A stretch of DNA of 64,000 nt from Furcasterigmium furcatum (lineage: Eukaryota; Ascomycota; Sordariomycetes; Glomerellales; Plectosphaerellaceae), in NCBI GenBank assembly GCA_001599815.1, contig BCIA01000006.1:64961-128960 (forward strand). The letters run 5' to 3'. A model generated the notes under the pieces. That model was given only the letters and a program-made list of their open reading frames with translations. It was not told where the DNA came from and searched no databases. Below, in pieces: positions 21,107 through 30,944 of the stretch. Every line of letters begins with the position of its first letter. Positions within the stretch are counted from its first letter, which is position 1. Made by a program: the position numbers and the translations under genes.

Positions 21107-22345
21107 ATGTCGCCCGCCGCCCGCTCGTCCCACAAGACGTACAGCATCGCTTCCATGGGAGCTGATGGCATCGGCCCCGAAGTCATTTCTGCCGGTGTCG
21201 ATGTCCTCAAAGCTCTGGCCGAGTCTTTGGGCTCCTTCGACCTAGACTTCACCGACTACGACTGGAGCTCTGACACTTACAAGAAGACTGGAAAGTACAT
21301 TCCGGACGGTGGACTGGAGCAGCTGCGAAAGCACGATGCTATCCTGTTCGGCGCTGTCGGCGCTCCTGGTACGTGTCTCTATCATTGTCGCAGCATTCTT
21401 TGGTCAGTAAGTCGCAGCAGGGCTAACGAGATCCTCGATAGATGTCCCCGATCACATCTCTCTCTGGGGCCTTCGTCTGGCCATCTGCCAGCCTTTCCAG
21501 CAGTATGCCAACGTGCGTCCCACGCGTGTTCTGAGGGGTACTCAGTCTCCCCTGCGCAACTGCAAGGACGGCGAGCTTGACTGGGTCATTGTTCGCGAGA
21601 ACAGCGAAGGCGAGTACGCCGGCCAGGGAGGCCGTTCGCACCGTGGCCAGCCCTGGGAGATGGCCACGGAGGTCTCCATCTTCTCTCGCGTCGGCGTGGA
21701 GCGAATCATGCGTTTTGCTTTCGAGCTTGCGCAGAGCCGCCCCCGCAAGCTGCTGACTGTTGTCACCAAGAGCAACGCCCAACGGAACGGCATGGTTCTT
21801 TGGGATGAGGTTGCGCAGATCGTTTCGAAGGACTTCCCGGACGTCACAGTGGATAAGATGCTTGTTGATGCCATGACGACACGCATGGTGTTGAAGCCCG
21901 AGAGCATCGATACCATTGTGGCGACAAACCTGGTAAGAAATGACGAAAGCTCCTCTTTCTGAATGGTACGCTAACTGAGTCACAGCACGCCGATATCCTC
22001 TCTGACCTGGCTGCGGCCCTGGCCGGTTCCATTGGTATTGCTCCCACGAGTAACCTGGATCCTTCGCGCAAGAACCCTTCGATGTTCGAGCCCATCCACG
22101 GGTCCGCATTCGACATCACCGGCAAGGGCGTTGCGAACCCAGTCGCCACGTTCTGGACTGCTGCCGAGATGCTGGAGTGGCTTGGTGAGAAGGATGCGGC
22201 CAAGGTTCTGATGGATTGCGTCGAGAATGTGTGCGCAAGCGGCGTTGTCACAGCCGACCTTGGAGGCCAGGCTACGACCAAGCAGGTCACGAATGCTGTT
22301 ATTGCTGAGATCCGCACTCAGGTCGCCAACGGCACATCCAAGTAA
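21107..22345 (+). CDS. Tartrate / D-malate-type dehydrogenase (IDH-IPMDH superfamily)
   Basis: Exons 21107-21368, 21442-21932 and 21986-22345; 370 residues. A beta-decarboxylating dehydrogenase of the isocitrate/isopropylmalate fold. Motifs: GADGIGPEVISAGVDVLKAL at the N-terminus, substrate Arg residues in LRLAICQP ... RPTRVLRG, VIVRENSEGEYAGQGG, the Lys of TVVTKSNAQRNGMVLWDE, Asp ligands in VDAMTTRMV and SDLAAALAGSIGIAPTSNLDP, and MFEPIHGSAFDITGKGVANP. The VRENSEGEYAGQGG form and the 360-370 length match tartrate dehydrogenase/decarboxylase or D-malate dehydrogenase rather than leucine biosynthesis. NAD-dependent oxidation of (+)-tartrate or D-malate is expected, in the cytosol. The adjoining permease and regulator make a small catabolic unit. 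Confidence 0.9.
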
Positions 22346-22689
22346 GGTAGCAGTCGAGAGAAGATCAGGCCATTGATGTAATAGAACTTTCACGAAGAGA
22401 TTGGTCCTGCGTGAGCTCGTGGCGTGGGTTGTATCCGACATCACGAAGTCATGTCTTAACTTGCAATGTATAACTTCAGGGGATCTTGAGACGAAGGCAA
22501 GATACTGGCAAACAGCAGTTGAATTATCCCTTACTTCACAAACATGTCGCTCACATGCACCCGCCACGATACCCTCAACTAGTAGCCGTGCACGTGGGCT
22601 GCGGGAATTGAGACTAGACCATTCCGACAAGAATGGCCGCCGGCACAAGCGTGTCTTTAAGACAATAGACAGTAGATACATATCTCATG
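22346..22689. other. Intergenic between convergent genes
   Basis: 344-bp 3' region; nothing recognised. Confidence 0.4.
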
Positions 22690-25026
22690 CTATGACCAGA
22701 TCGGATCAATAGATGGATCAAATTGTGCCGCAGCAAGGACGGGATAGTCGATGCTCCCAAATGCGTTGGCGAATAATTGGTCAAACCAAATCATTGACTC
22801 TTGTCCTTCAGCATCGGATGCAGGGAATGACGATGTTGTCGGTGGCATTGATGGAAACGAGGTTGCGGCGAGAGCTCGAGAGAATGGCTGGTTGAGGCTG
22901 AAGGAGGCGGCATCCGTATCCAAGTGTAGTTGCTGATGTTCCGCGGGAGTCGCTCCAGGTTCGTTGAACTCCGCCCTGTGAGCCATTGGGTATATTGGCC
23001 GGTTATTCAGTTGGCCAGTGGACAAGCTGTCCCGTGTTGTGTATGATGAGCCTGTGTCTTGGGCACCAAGATGCTGTGAGATGCGAGATGAACGCCTTGT
23101 CTTTGCTGGACGAGAGTCCGCGTTGTTGAGAGCACGCGGCACGATCATACCACCGGAAGGCGAGATCATGTTCTGGTTGAATCTGCCAGGACCCTCTCTC
23201 ATCGCTTCTTGAGAGACGAAACCTGGCGGTTCAGACCCATTCAGGGGTGTTCCCGCTGATGCTGTGCCCTGCCTGGCCCGCAAGCTCGCCAGTCTCGGAG
23301 CTCCGGGGCCAGTATGCTTTGGAGTTGTCTCGTTCAGTAGAGATGTATCCTGAATGGCCGCTGTGAGCTCGTCTATTGCCGAGAGGCAGTACTCCGGCCA
23401 GGAGGTGTCTCTCGCAGCTATGTGATGCAGAATTTCTTTCCCAGATTGTACGTTCCTACAGCGAGGTTAGCTCAATCCAGTGCGAGACGGTGAGCAGACT
23501 GGGACTGGACTGTACCTGAGCGCAACAGCGAGTGGCAGTTGTCCTTCGAATGCGGCGTACACTAGAATGAAGGAGCTGATCCATACGGCCCACGTGAATG
23601 ACGGCCACAGCATCGGTTGCGTGAGACAATGACCGTCCGGAATCTTGTACCGGGTGTGGTGTCTCCGCAGTATCCCGAGCAGCGATTTTGCAGCAAAGAT
23701 GCATTCCTGTAGCGCAGCGGCGTAAGACGGACTCAGAGGATCTGAAGTCATCATCGGCCTGTTCAGCGATATCGCGGATTCATGCTTCAGGAGCAACAGG
23801 TAGATGCGGTGATTCGGGGATATTACGTGGGGTTGCTGTCCGTCATCCACATCGAAATCGCCGTCGACAAGATCGTGGATCTCGTTGGACCACTTCGCCA
23901 GTTCGGCTTGTACGTGGCTGGCTTGCTCGGCCGTATCGTGTCGGCTCGATATGCTCTTGTTGCGCAGCTCGAGTATTAACCCACGGATTCGTGCGTGTTT
24001 GGCGAGGTAGCCGAGTAAGGCGAGTCTGTTATCGTCGTCTTCGGGGGGGCCGTGGTGCTCCTGACCGGGAAAGCAGACGTCGACGTCGTCATCCCGGATG
24101 TCCAAGGGCAGTCCAAGCGATTGGCATAGAAATCTTTCGAGGGAATAGATACACCAGAAGATCCGGCGCCGCATCTGAGACTCTGGGCGCGAGAAGAACG
24201 GGAACCTGGAGGGGCATCGGTGAAGGCCGAGGTGGAACGCCATGCGGACAATCAGGCCTCCTAATCTTGAAGCCGAGTTTAATCGAAGCATGGAAATGAG
24301 AAACAGCTGGACGCTGAGGGCGGCTTGTGTCGATTGTATCGAGGCGGGACGGTACAGGGCATGCTGCGAGGCCAACATGGCTTCTTCCACCGTCCCAAAT
24401 ACCAGAAAGCTCGGGATCGGAGTGTCCAACGGAGTGCTTTGCCGACTGTCCGCCAGTGAGATAGACAGGATGGATCTCACAATGGACGCTTCGAGATGGC
24501 TGACCCCGGCGATGCCGTCGTTGCTGATCGTTTCAAACAAGGACAGGATGTCCGGGGCGTGAAGAAACGGCAATGTCGGATGCCACGCTTCGAAATAGCT
24601 CTTGGACCATCGAACAAGCTGGTCGAAAGTGGGCTGAGCGGTGCCTGCTTCCGGGTCGACCGCAACCTCGTGGGCCTTCCATAGCTGATTCTCGCTGCCG
24701 TCGCGGGAGGATGAGCTGCGCAACAGCTGGTCGTCTTCGCCCGGGACGAGGTCGTTGCCGGCGCGAGGCCCAGAGTCGCTCCCGAGGGCAGATTTGCGGG
24801 CGAGGCGAACATATACGTTGCGAATGAAGTGAATGCCGGTGCTGCTGCCCACGAAGCGAGACGTGTCGTGTCTCCCGGACTCGCGCATCAGCCCATATTC
24901 GCGAGTGGACCGATCAGTACTCGTCGCCGTCGAGAACTTGCGCTTTCGATGGCGCGCAAAATCAGCTGGGCTGAGGCCGGTTGTGCCGGATTCGGAGGAG
25001 GCCAGAGGTGATTCCGCTGCTTCCAT
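22690..25026 (-). CDS. Fungal_trans-type regulator without a visible zinc cluster
   Basis: Exon 1 is 25026-23516 and exon 2 is 23455-22690; 758 residues. The body is a clear Zn2Cys6-regulator middle domain: HDTSRFVGSSTGIHFIRNVYVRLARK, then WSKSYFEAWHPTLPFLHAPDILSLFE, GGLIVRMAFHLGLHRCPSRFPFFSRPESQMRRRIFWCIYSLERFLCQSLGLPLDIRDDDVDVCFP. The C-terminal 250 residues are disordered and acidic at the end (MIWFDQLFANAFGS), a likely activation region. What is missing is the DNA-binding cluster. The N-terminus shows only a basic RHRKRKFS patch, and I find no CxxC-x6-C coding in the 430 bp upstream. The divergent gene at 25456 encodes the opposite part, a cluster with no body. The gene is convergent with the tartrate-type dehydrogenase, which it may regulate. 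Confidence 0.8.
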
Positions 25027-25455
25027 TGGGAGAGATCAGAGGCTTGGAAGAAGCCCAAGTCGAAGGGACCTCGCGATGTTCCACTCCACTTCGATGTTCC
25101 TTGAGGACGTGACGTGACAGGGGACTCGGGCAAAGATTTCCCACTGTAACCCCATGCGAGTCAGTGGTCAGTGCGGGCGGCGGCTGAGAAATGCCTGCGG
25201 GGTCGTGAGTGTGGAGGAGAGGATCTTCCCCACACGGACAAACAAAAGTCCGCCGAAAGTCCGCTTCCGGAGTCGAGTCAGGTCATCTCCAAAACTTCAA
25301 GTTGAACAACTTGACCCTCAGCCCCGCACTCCAGCCGCGCTCCGGGGGCCAAGCACATACCCACGGATTGTGATACATATTGATCTGCACGCTGCTTAGC
25401 TGGATCATCGCTTTCAAGATATCGCTCACGCCGGCCGGCCTTCAGTCTGCTGTTG
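25027..25455. promoter_or_regulatory. Divergent promoter between two regulator genes
   Basis: 429 bp between divergent starts. It was checked on the minus strand for a zinc-cluster exon belonging to the 25026 gene and none was found. It contains cggaca...gtccg-type repeats at about 25235-25265 (CGGA and TCCG triplets as used by zinc-cluster proteins). Confidence 0.4.
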
Positions 25456-26395
25456 ATGCCTGCAAGTCGGGAGGGAGATGACCCTGACCGGGAGGGCCCA
25501 GACGGCACCCTGCTCATAAGCCCGATCGCTTGTGAGCCGTGCCGTCACAGAAAACGGCGGGTTTGTGCTCGGCCTTTCCCTTTCCTCGAATGCAGAAAGT
25601 CACGGGACTCCTGAACGCAGTGCTAACATGGTTCCTAGTGCGATAGGACACTGTATGTTGCCGGTCCCGAACCTATCCTGGAATGCTGACAGACACCAAC
25701 AAACTCGCTTGCCTCAGGCCGTACTGCCTTCAGTGTGAGCCAAGCAAATGTCAATACCCCGAGCAGAACAAAAGGTAAGTGATCATTGTGCGATATCTTG
25801 AGCGAGGTCCAACATTACATCGTCGAGTGTCCTGCTCATGCCTCCTCGACGCAGAGGAATTCCAACGGGCTATCTCAATAAGCTTGAAGCAAGACTAGCC
25901 GAGACGGAGACCGCGTTGTTCAACATGCTAGCGAGCCGCCCCAACAGCAGACAACCATCGACCACAAGCCAACCGATCAAGATGGGCGCAGTGGCCCCTT
26001 GGAGCACGAGGAGGAGCAAGACGGAGAAAGTGAAGGAATGGGACAATCTTCCCCTACGAACAAGCACAGATATTGAGAATTGGTTCTCCAGCAAAGCATC
26101 TGACGCTCCAGACAGTCCAGCACTCAGCTTGGAAGATCAGGGGCCGAACCCGATCGTGGCGGCGCCAGCGAACAACAACCCGCTGCAAGAGGTGATCATC
26201 GGATCACCGATGACCGAAGTCCACGAGACACCGTTGCCAGTATCTCTGCAAGACAAACTAGATGTCGCGGAGGTGCCTCAGATACCGGCGCCCTCCGATT
26301 TTGGCGGGATGACGGAGATGACTTCGGAGCCAACGTCACGGCAAGTAAGTAGAGCAGAGGACCTTCGACAGAGACATCAGAACCTTTACTTTTAA
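25456..26395 (+). CDS. Small Zn2Cys6 protein lacking a regulator body
   Basis: Four exons: 25456-25560, 25639-25652, 25718-25774, 25855-26395; 238 residues. The zinc cluster is divided over three exons, one of only 14 nt. Spliced, it reads ACEPC, RHRKRRC, DRTLPYC, LQC, EPSKC, with correct first spacings (C-x2-C-x6-C-x6-C-x2-C) but only four residues before the last Cys. It is followed by the usual linker and dimerisation helix (KRGIPTGYLNKLEARLAETETALFNML). The remaining 170 residues are disordered; no Fungal_trans domain. A possible further intron at the GTAAGT in 26344-26349 could extend the protein through a second open stretch to about 26586. Alone it could bind DNA as a repressor or competitor, or act with the cluster-less regulator next door. 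Confidence 0.7.
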
Positions 26396-26546
26396 GCCCT
26401 AATGAAATCGCATTACTCTATCAGCACGGATTGTGTAGCACTTGGCCACCAACCCAGGGGCCATTGCTAGACAATCCCTCGGTGAGGTATTTAGACTCAA
26501 AAGGAACCACGCAAGATTCCAGTCGCCCCCCTCTTCACTGGGAAGT

Positions 26547-28166
26547 CTACACCTTTTGCTCTGTACCAATCTTCTCATTTGCAGTGTAGGCTTCAGCAGC
26601 TCTCTGTTCCGCGACAGTAATGTGAGCACGAAAGTGCCGAGCCGGCACTTTGTTCATGAACAGCTCGTCCAGCTCCTCATATGTCCTGCGACGAGTCTCG
26701 GGTACGCAGTAGAATGCGAGTGCGGCGAAGATGAACATAAAAGCGCTGAAAACATAGCCGATCTTTGCTTTGAGATTCGCATAGTCCGGGTTAAACATAT
26801 AGGGGGCCACGAAAGACCACATCGTGTTGACGGCGGAGGATGTTGAGATAGAAATAGCAAGAGACTTAGCTCGCAAGGCCGATGTGGGGAGCTCTCCGGC
26901 CAGGGCGTATACTGTAGAGCCGACGCCGACGTTATAGAAGAAGTTGAACATTGTGTAGAAGCCCACGGACGCCGTGACGGCTGCTGTGGTCTCAAAGGAT
27001 CCTGAAATCGCCATGCATAGCATCAGCAGGCAGAGCGATGTACAGCCGAGAATGTACATAGGTCTTCGACCCCACCAATCAGCCATAAGGAAGGCAATAG
27101 TAGCCCCGACGATCGACAGAACCTGGGCCCCGATCTTAATCTCGAAAGCCTTGGCATCCGAGACACCCAGGAACTGATACATCAAGGCACCATAGCTTCC
27201 GACAAAACCAAGGCCGGACATGGGTTCGGACAAAAACACCATGATCCCGATCAAGGTGCGACGAAGGTTAGTACCTCGGAAGCAGTCGAGATACGAGCCG
27301 GTATTGGAAAGTTCAGCTTCCTCAAGCGTGAGGTGGATCCGTTCAAGGTGGCCCTTGGCATCTTGGGGATCCGAATAAAGCCGTTCGAGAGAGGTCTGGG
27401 CCGCAGTCATCTTCCCCATTCGAACGAGATACACCGGGGACTCGGGCATAAAGACCTGACCGATGAGCGCGACACCGGCGAAACCCCACTGGGCGGCAAC
27501 CAGAGCCTGCCACGCCCAGTTGCTATCCCACTTTGCGGTGTAGTTCGACATGATCGCTGCCACGAACGGCCCGATACACTGGGAGAGGTTGCAGAAGCCG
27601 ATAGTCGTAGCGCGGATAGCGAGTGGCGATACATCGGCGACGTAAGTCGTACAAAGGTTGAGCAGCGCTCCGATGGCGAGGAAGTTCATCATCTTGCCGC
27701 CGAAGAACATAACAAGAGAGGTAGATCCGAATTCCACGCCGACGGAGGCGATATTGAGGAAGGCGGCCCCGAGGATGATGGGCTTGATGCCGTACCTGTC
27801 AGATAGGAAGGACGCAAGCCCGGCTCCAACGATAGCCGCTCCGTGCGGACCGCCGCTGATGGCCGACTGCCACTCTGTTGCGATGAAATAGGTGCCGTTC
27901 ATGGGAACGCCGAGCCTCTTTCTAAACACAGGGATGCTCAGGACGGCGCCCGACGCGCCGGCCTCGAATCCCCGAACGATCAGGGTCCAAAGCATGACAC
28001 CGATCCAGAAGAGGAGGCGAGGATCTTTGCGCATGGTCTGGGCCCATGTGCGGTTGTGTTCCTGCTGCTGGATTGCGCGTCCCAGGAGTTGGTCATCGCG
28101 GTGTTCGACCATCGACACATCCTGAGCGTTGGTAAGCTCTTGGGATTTGAGCTCGGATGATGCCAT
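26547..28166 (-). CDS. MFS sugar transporter, SP family (alpha-glucoside permease-like)
   Basis: Intronless; 539 residues from the Met at 28166, preceded by no better start (an in-frame Met at 28259 would add 31 residues). Twelve hydrophobic segments, with sugar-porter marks: LSDRYGIKPII between helices 2 and 3, MPESPVYLVRMGK before the central loop, MADWWGRRPMYILG after helix 8 and VPETRRRTYEELDELF after helix 12. Proton symport of a mono- or oligosaccharide or glycoside at the plasma membrane. It is divergent from a GH78 rhamnosidase that lacks a signal peptide, so a rhamnoside is a reasonable cargo. The overall type is closest to maltose/alpha-glucoside permeases; specificity cannot be read from sequence. 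Confidence 0.9.
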   Translation of the reverse strand: MASSELKSQELTNAQDVSMVEHRDDQLLGRAIQQQEHNRTWAQTMRKDPRLLFWIGVMLWTLIVRGFEAGASGAVLSIPVFRKRLGVPMNGTYFIATEWQSAISGGPHGAAIVGAGLASFLSDRYGIKPIILGAAFLNIASVGVEFGSTSLVMFFGGKMMNFLAIGALLNLCTTYVADVSPLAIRATTIGFCNLSQCIGPFVAAIMSNYTAKWDSNWAWQALVAAQWGFAGVALIGQVFMPESPVYLVRMGKMTAAQTSLERLYSDPQDAKGHLERIHLTLEEAELSNTGSYLDCFRGTNLRRTLIGIMVFLSEPMSGLGFVGSYGALMYQFLGVSDAKAFEIKIGAQVLSIVGATIAFLMADWWGRRPMYILGCTSLCLLMLCMAISGSFETTAAVTASVGFYTMFNFFYNVGVGSTVYALAGELPTSALRAKSLAISISTSSAVNTMWSFVAPYMFNPDYANLKAKIGYVFSAFMFIFAALAFYCVPETRRRTYEELDELFMNKVPARHFRAHITVAEQRAAEAYTANEKIGTEQKV

Positions 28167-29200
28167 GATCGAGCGGGAGCAAAGGGTTGAGCGGGAGAAA
28201 AGGCCGAGCGAGTGCTTGGAAGTTGAGGGGAGCAGAATCGGAGAGACTTGATGTGTCAAGTTGAGCTTGTTGAGTGTGGAAGGGCAGCTTTGAGGACTGG
28301 TCTTTATATTCTTTCTGCCGTATACTCAACGTATTCATTTCATTGGGCAGCACTCGCATCCACCTTCCCCGAGAATTCCCCAGGGTAGCCCGTGGGTATG
28401 ATGTGGTGGGGATGGGCAAGCTACCAAGCTCATGGTAGCAACGGATCGAAAGTGCACATGACTCCACTACGGCCTCGACTGCACTGCCTTGGTGCCTTTC
28501 ATCACCTGGATCCTTGAGTCAGACCAGGATGTGATTGGTTTCCTCGGCATGTTTCTCCATACGACACTGAGCCTTCTCCGAATCTGCTTCCGAGATCCCA
28601 TTCAGCCCAAAATATCGGTCGTATATTTTCTGCATCGTGTCGGCCCTTCGGGATAATGATTGTGCGCGAAAGATCCCCAACTCTCATGTCCATGAAATTA
28701 CCGATTTAACTGCCGCTCATGTCTGTGTTGCTCATACCCGGACTGCTGGTTCAACCTAAACTTCAAGCACCGCGCGACCGTTTTTACTCGACGAGGGCAG
28801 GCATGAGGAAGGGAGAAGCATGAGGAAGGGAGACAGAGACGCAAGAAGTTCACGCCCTTTCTGAACATGCGAGCTGTTCCCACCCACCTATCCACCCGAG
28901 GTATCTTAGGAAGGAGACGACCCTAGCTCCTCGGTATGAAAAGCCTCCGATCTCTGTGCCTCTAGTTATCCATGAATCAAACCAACCAACAAGGGGGGCA
29001 CTGCAGAATAACTGGGGTTGCTCAGGGGAGATGACCATGTCCGAGTTTGGCTGGAAGTCAAAGTTCTTAAAGGAAATCGATCGCACCTGGACATGTATCT
29101 TAAGTCGCCACTCTTGTCCGGGTCTTTGTCGTCACCCTCACCTCCCTCTGTCCTCCCTTCTAACGAGGCATCTCTTCTTCACATCTCCCTGGCATCCACC
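28167..29200. promoter_or_regulatory. Divergent promoter, sugar permease / GH78 rhamnosidase
   Basis: 1034 bp between divergent starts. A single GCTTCCG (reverse of CGGAAGC) is at 28586-28592, matching the triple repeat upstream of the regulator at 32739. CT-rich DNA at 29115-29200 precedes the rhamnosidase ATG, which has a good CACC context. Confidence 0.45.
28801..28834. repeat. 17-bp tandem direct repeat
   Basis: Two adjacent copies of GCATGAGGAAGGGAGAA/C (28801-28817 and 28818-28834; 16 of 17 identical) in the permease/rhamnosidase divergent promoter. Could be a replication-slippage duplication or a doubled binding site. Confidence 0.85.
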
Positions 29201-30853
29201 ATGATCCAAAAGCACTTTCCCGATCCTCCCTTGGAGGCGAGAAGTTCAGCGTGCGAGATCCTCGCGGAGGGCCTTCATCCGACTATGCATCGCTGGTCCC
29301 GGCGACCACAGCGTCTGGTCTCGTTCGCTGATTGCCTTGGCTCGTACTTCGGCACAAAGGCCTCACCCTACGCCCATTCCATCACCGACCTGCCGAGACT
29401 AGCCTGGGGTAGGGATTCCGACTTCGTGCTCGACTTCGGCATCCATATGGTGGGCTACCTCTCCTTTCGCCTCGAATGTCTCGACGATCATATGGATGCA
29501 CCTTGCCGACTACGGCTCACCTTTGGGGAATCACCTCTCGACGTGACTGCTAAGTCAATGGACGGTGTGGAAACCTGGTTGAGCAAGGCGTGGTTACCCG
29601 ACGAAGTGATCAATATTGATCAATGCCCCGAACTCATCTCGATCCCACGGCGCCATGCTTTCCGATTCCTTCGGGTCCAGGTTATCGACACATCCCCAAA
29701 CTACAAGGTGTCATTCTCCGACATGGTCTGTGACTGCGTCAGTGCTGTCAGCCAGGAGCATGAGCTTGATAAAGTCCTCTTCAACGATCAACTGCTCCAA
29801 GCTATTGATCGTATCAGCATCTTCACTCTGAGAGACTGTATGCAGTCTGTATTTGAGGATGGTCCCCGCCGCGATCGCAGAATGTGGATCGGAGATCTTC
29901 GACTTCAAGCGCTGGCAAACTACTCGACGTTCAAAGATTTCGCCCTCGTGAAGAGGTGTATGCTGCAATTTGCAGCCGTTGCTCGCACAGACGGGTCGTT
30001 ACCAGCCAGCCTGTTCGAGAAGCCAAAACTAAAAGGCGCTCCGACCTATATCGTCGAGTACGACGCCCTATTCGCCAGCATCGTTTACGACTACGTCCTT
30101 GCCTCCGGTGACCTGGAAATAGGTCGGTTACTTTGGGCAACTATTCTGCAGTGTCTTCGACGCCCATTACAGCATGTTAGCCCGGAGACCTCTCTCTACG
30201 ACCCTTCAAGTAGCCAGGATATCAAGTTTCTGGACTGGAATAAGGCAGCCGATAAGACTGCTGGATGCCACGGCACCTTGATATTTTGCCTCAAAGCCGC
30301 CGATAAGCTTGCGCGGCTCCTGGGAGTGGATTTTCCTCACGAGGAGACCGTTCAGCGAATGACCGCGGCGGCTCAGACTTTTCTTGTCGACGGTGTAGTG
30401 GTTTCGGGCCCGGACGCCCAAGTCAGCTACGCTTCTACATCTTGGCTTGTTCTTGCTGAGGTCTACCCGCCAGATGTTGCGAAGTCGGCTCTGCTGAACA
30501 CACTTGCTCATGCCAGGGCTGTGAAGCCCCTGACCCCGTACAGCTGGCATTACGTCTGCGAAGCCCTGGTTGCAGTTGGGTGCCACCAAGAATGTCTCGA
30601 CATTCTGTTGTCATATTGGGGAGGCATGGTCAAGGCTGGTGCCGATACGTTTTGGGAGTGTTATGATCCTGACCACCCACGGGCGAGCCCCTATGGGGAC
30701 GTTCTGATGAATAGTTTCTGTCATGCATGGAGTTGTACCCCGACTCGGCTGTTGAGAGACCAGCTCTTTAAGGCCGCGGATGGCAGGGTGGATGGGAAGA
30801 CGACCATGCGCGAACTAGATGAGGACTGGGTTGCACAATCTATCCGCGATTAA
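29201..30853 (+). CDS. GH78-type alpha-L-rhamnosidase, no signal peptide
   Basis: Intronless, 550 residues from the ATG at 29201 (the frame is open further 5' but the sequence there is not protein-like). An N-terminal beta-rich part (FVLDFGIHMVGYLSFRLE, RLTFGESPLDVT) is followed by the (alpha/alpha)6 catalytic barrel. The family signature is QSVFEDGPRRDRRMWIGDLRLQALANYSTF, holding the acidic residues that assist cleavage, and the later WHYVCEAL and TFWECYDPDHP segments match the barrel end of GH78. It releases terminal alpha-L-rhamnose from glycosides. The lack of a secretion signal and the divergent permease point to hydrolysis inside the cell after uptake. Confidence 0.88.
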   Translation: MIQKHFPDPPLEARSSACEILAEGLHPTMHRWSRRPQRLVSFADCLGSYFGTKASPYAHSITDLPRLAWGRDSDFVLDFGIHMVGYLSFRLECLDDHMDAPCRLRLTFGESPLDVTAKSMDGVETWLSKAWLPDEVINIDQCPELISIPRRHAFRFLRVQVIDTSPNYKVSFSDMVCDCVSAVSQEHELDKVLFNDQLLQAIDRISIFTLRDCMQSVFEDGPRRDRRMWIGDLRLQALANYSTFKDFALVKRCMLQFAAVARTDGSLPASLFEKPKLKGAPTYIVEYDALFASIVYDYVLASGDLEIGRLLWATILQCLRRPLQHVSPETSLYDPSSSQDIKFLDWNKAADKTAGCHGTLIFCLKAADKLARLLGVDFPHEETVQRMTAAAQTFLVDGVVVSGPDAQVSYASTSWLVLAEVYPPDVAKSALLNTLAHARAVKPLTPYSWHYVCEALVAVGCHQECLDILLSYWGGMVKAGADTFWECYDPDHPRASPYGDVLMNSFCHAWSCTPTRLLRDQLFKAADGRVDGKTTMRELDEDWVAQSIRD

Positions 30854-30944
30854 GATATCCAAGTAGACGCGATGATACTAGGACGCATGTCAATCATGAT
30901 GAGATTCGTGTGTTGGCTAATCACCAGCGTCTGGCTATCATGAT

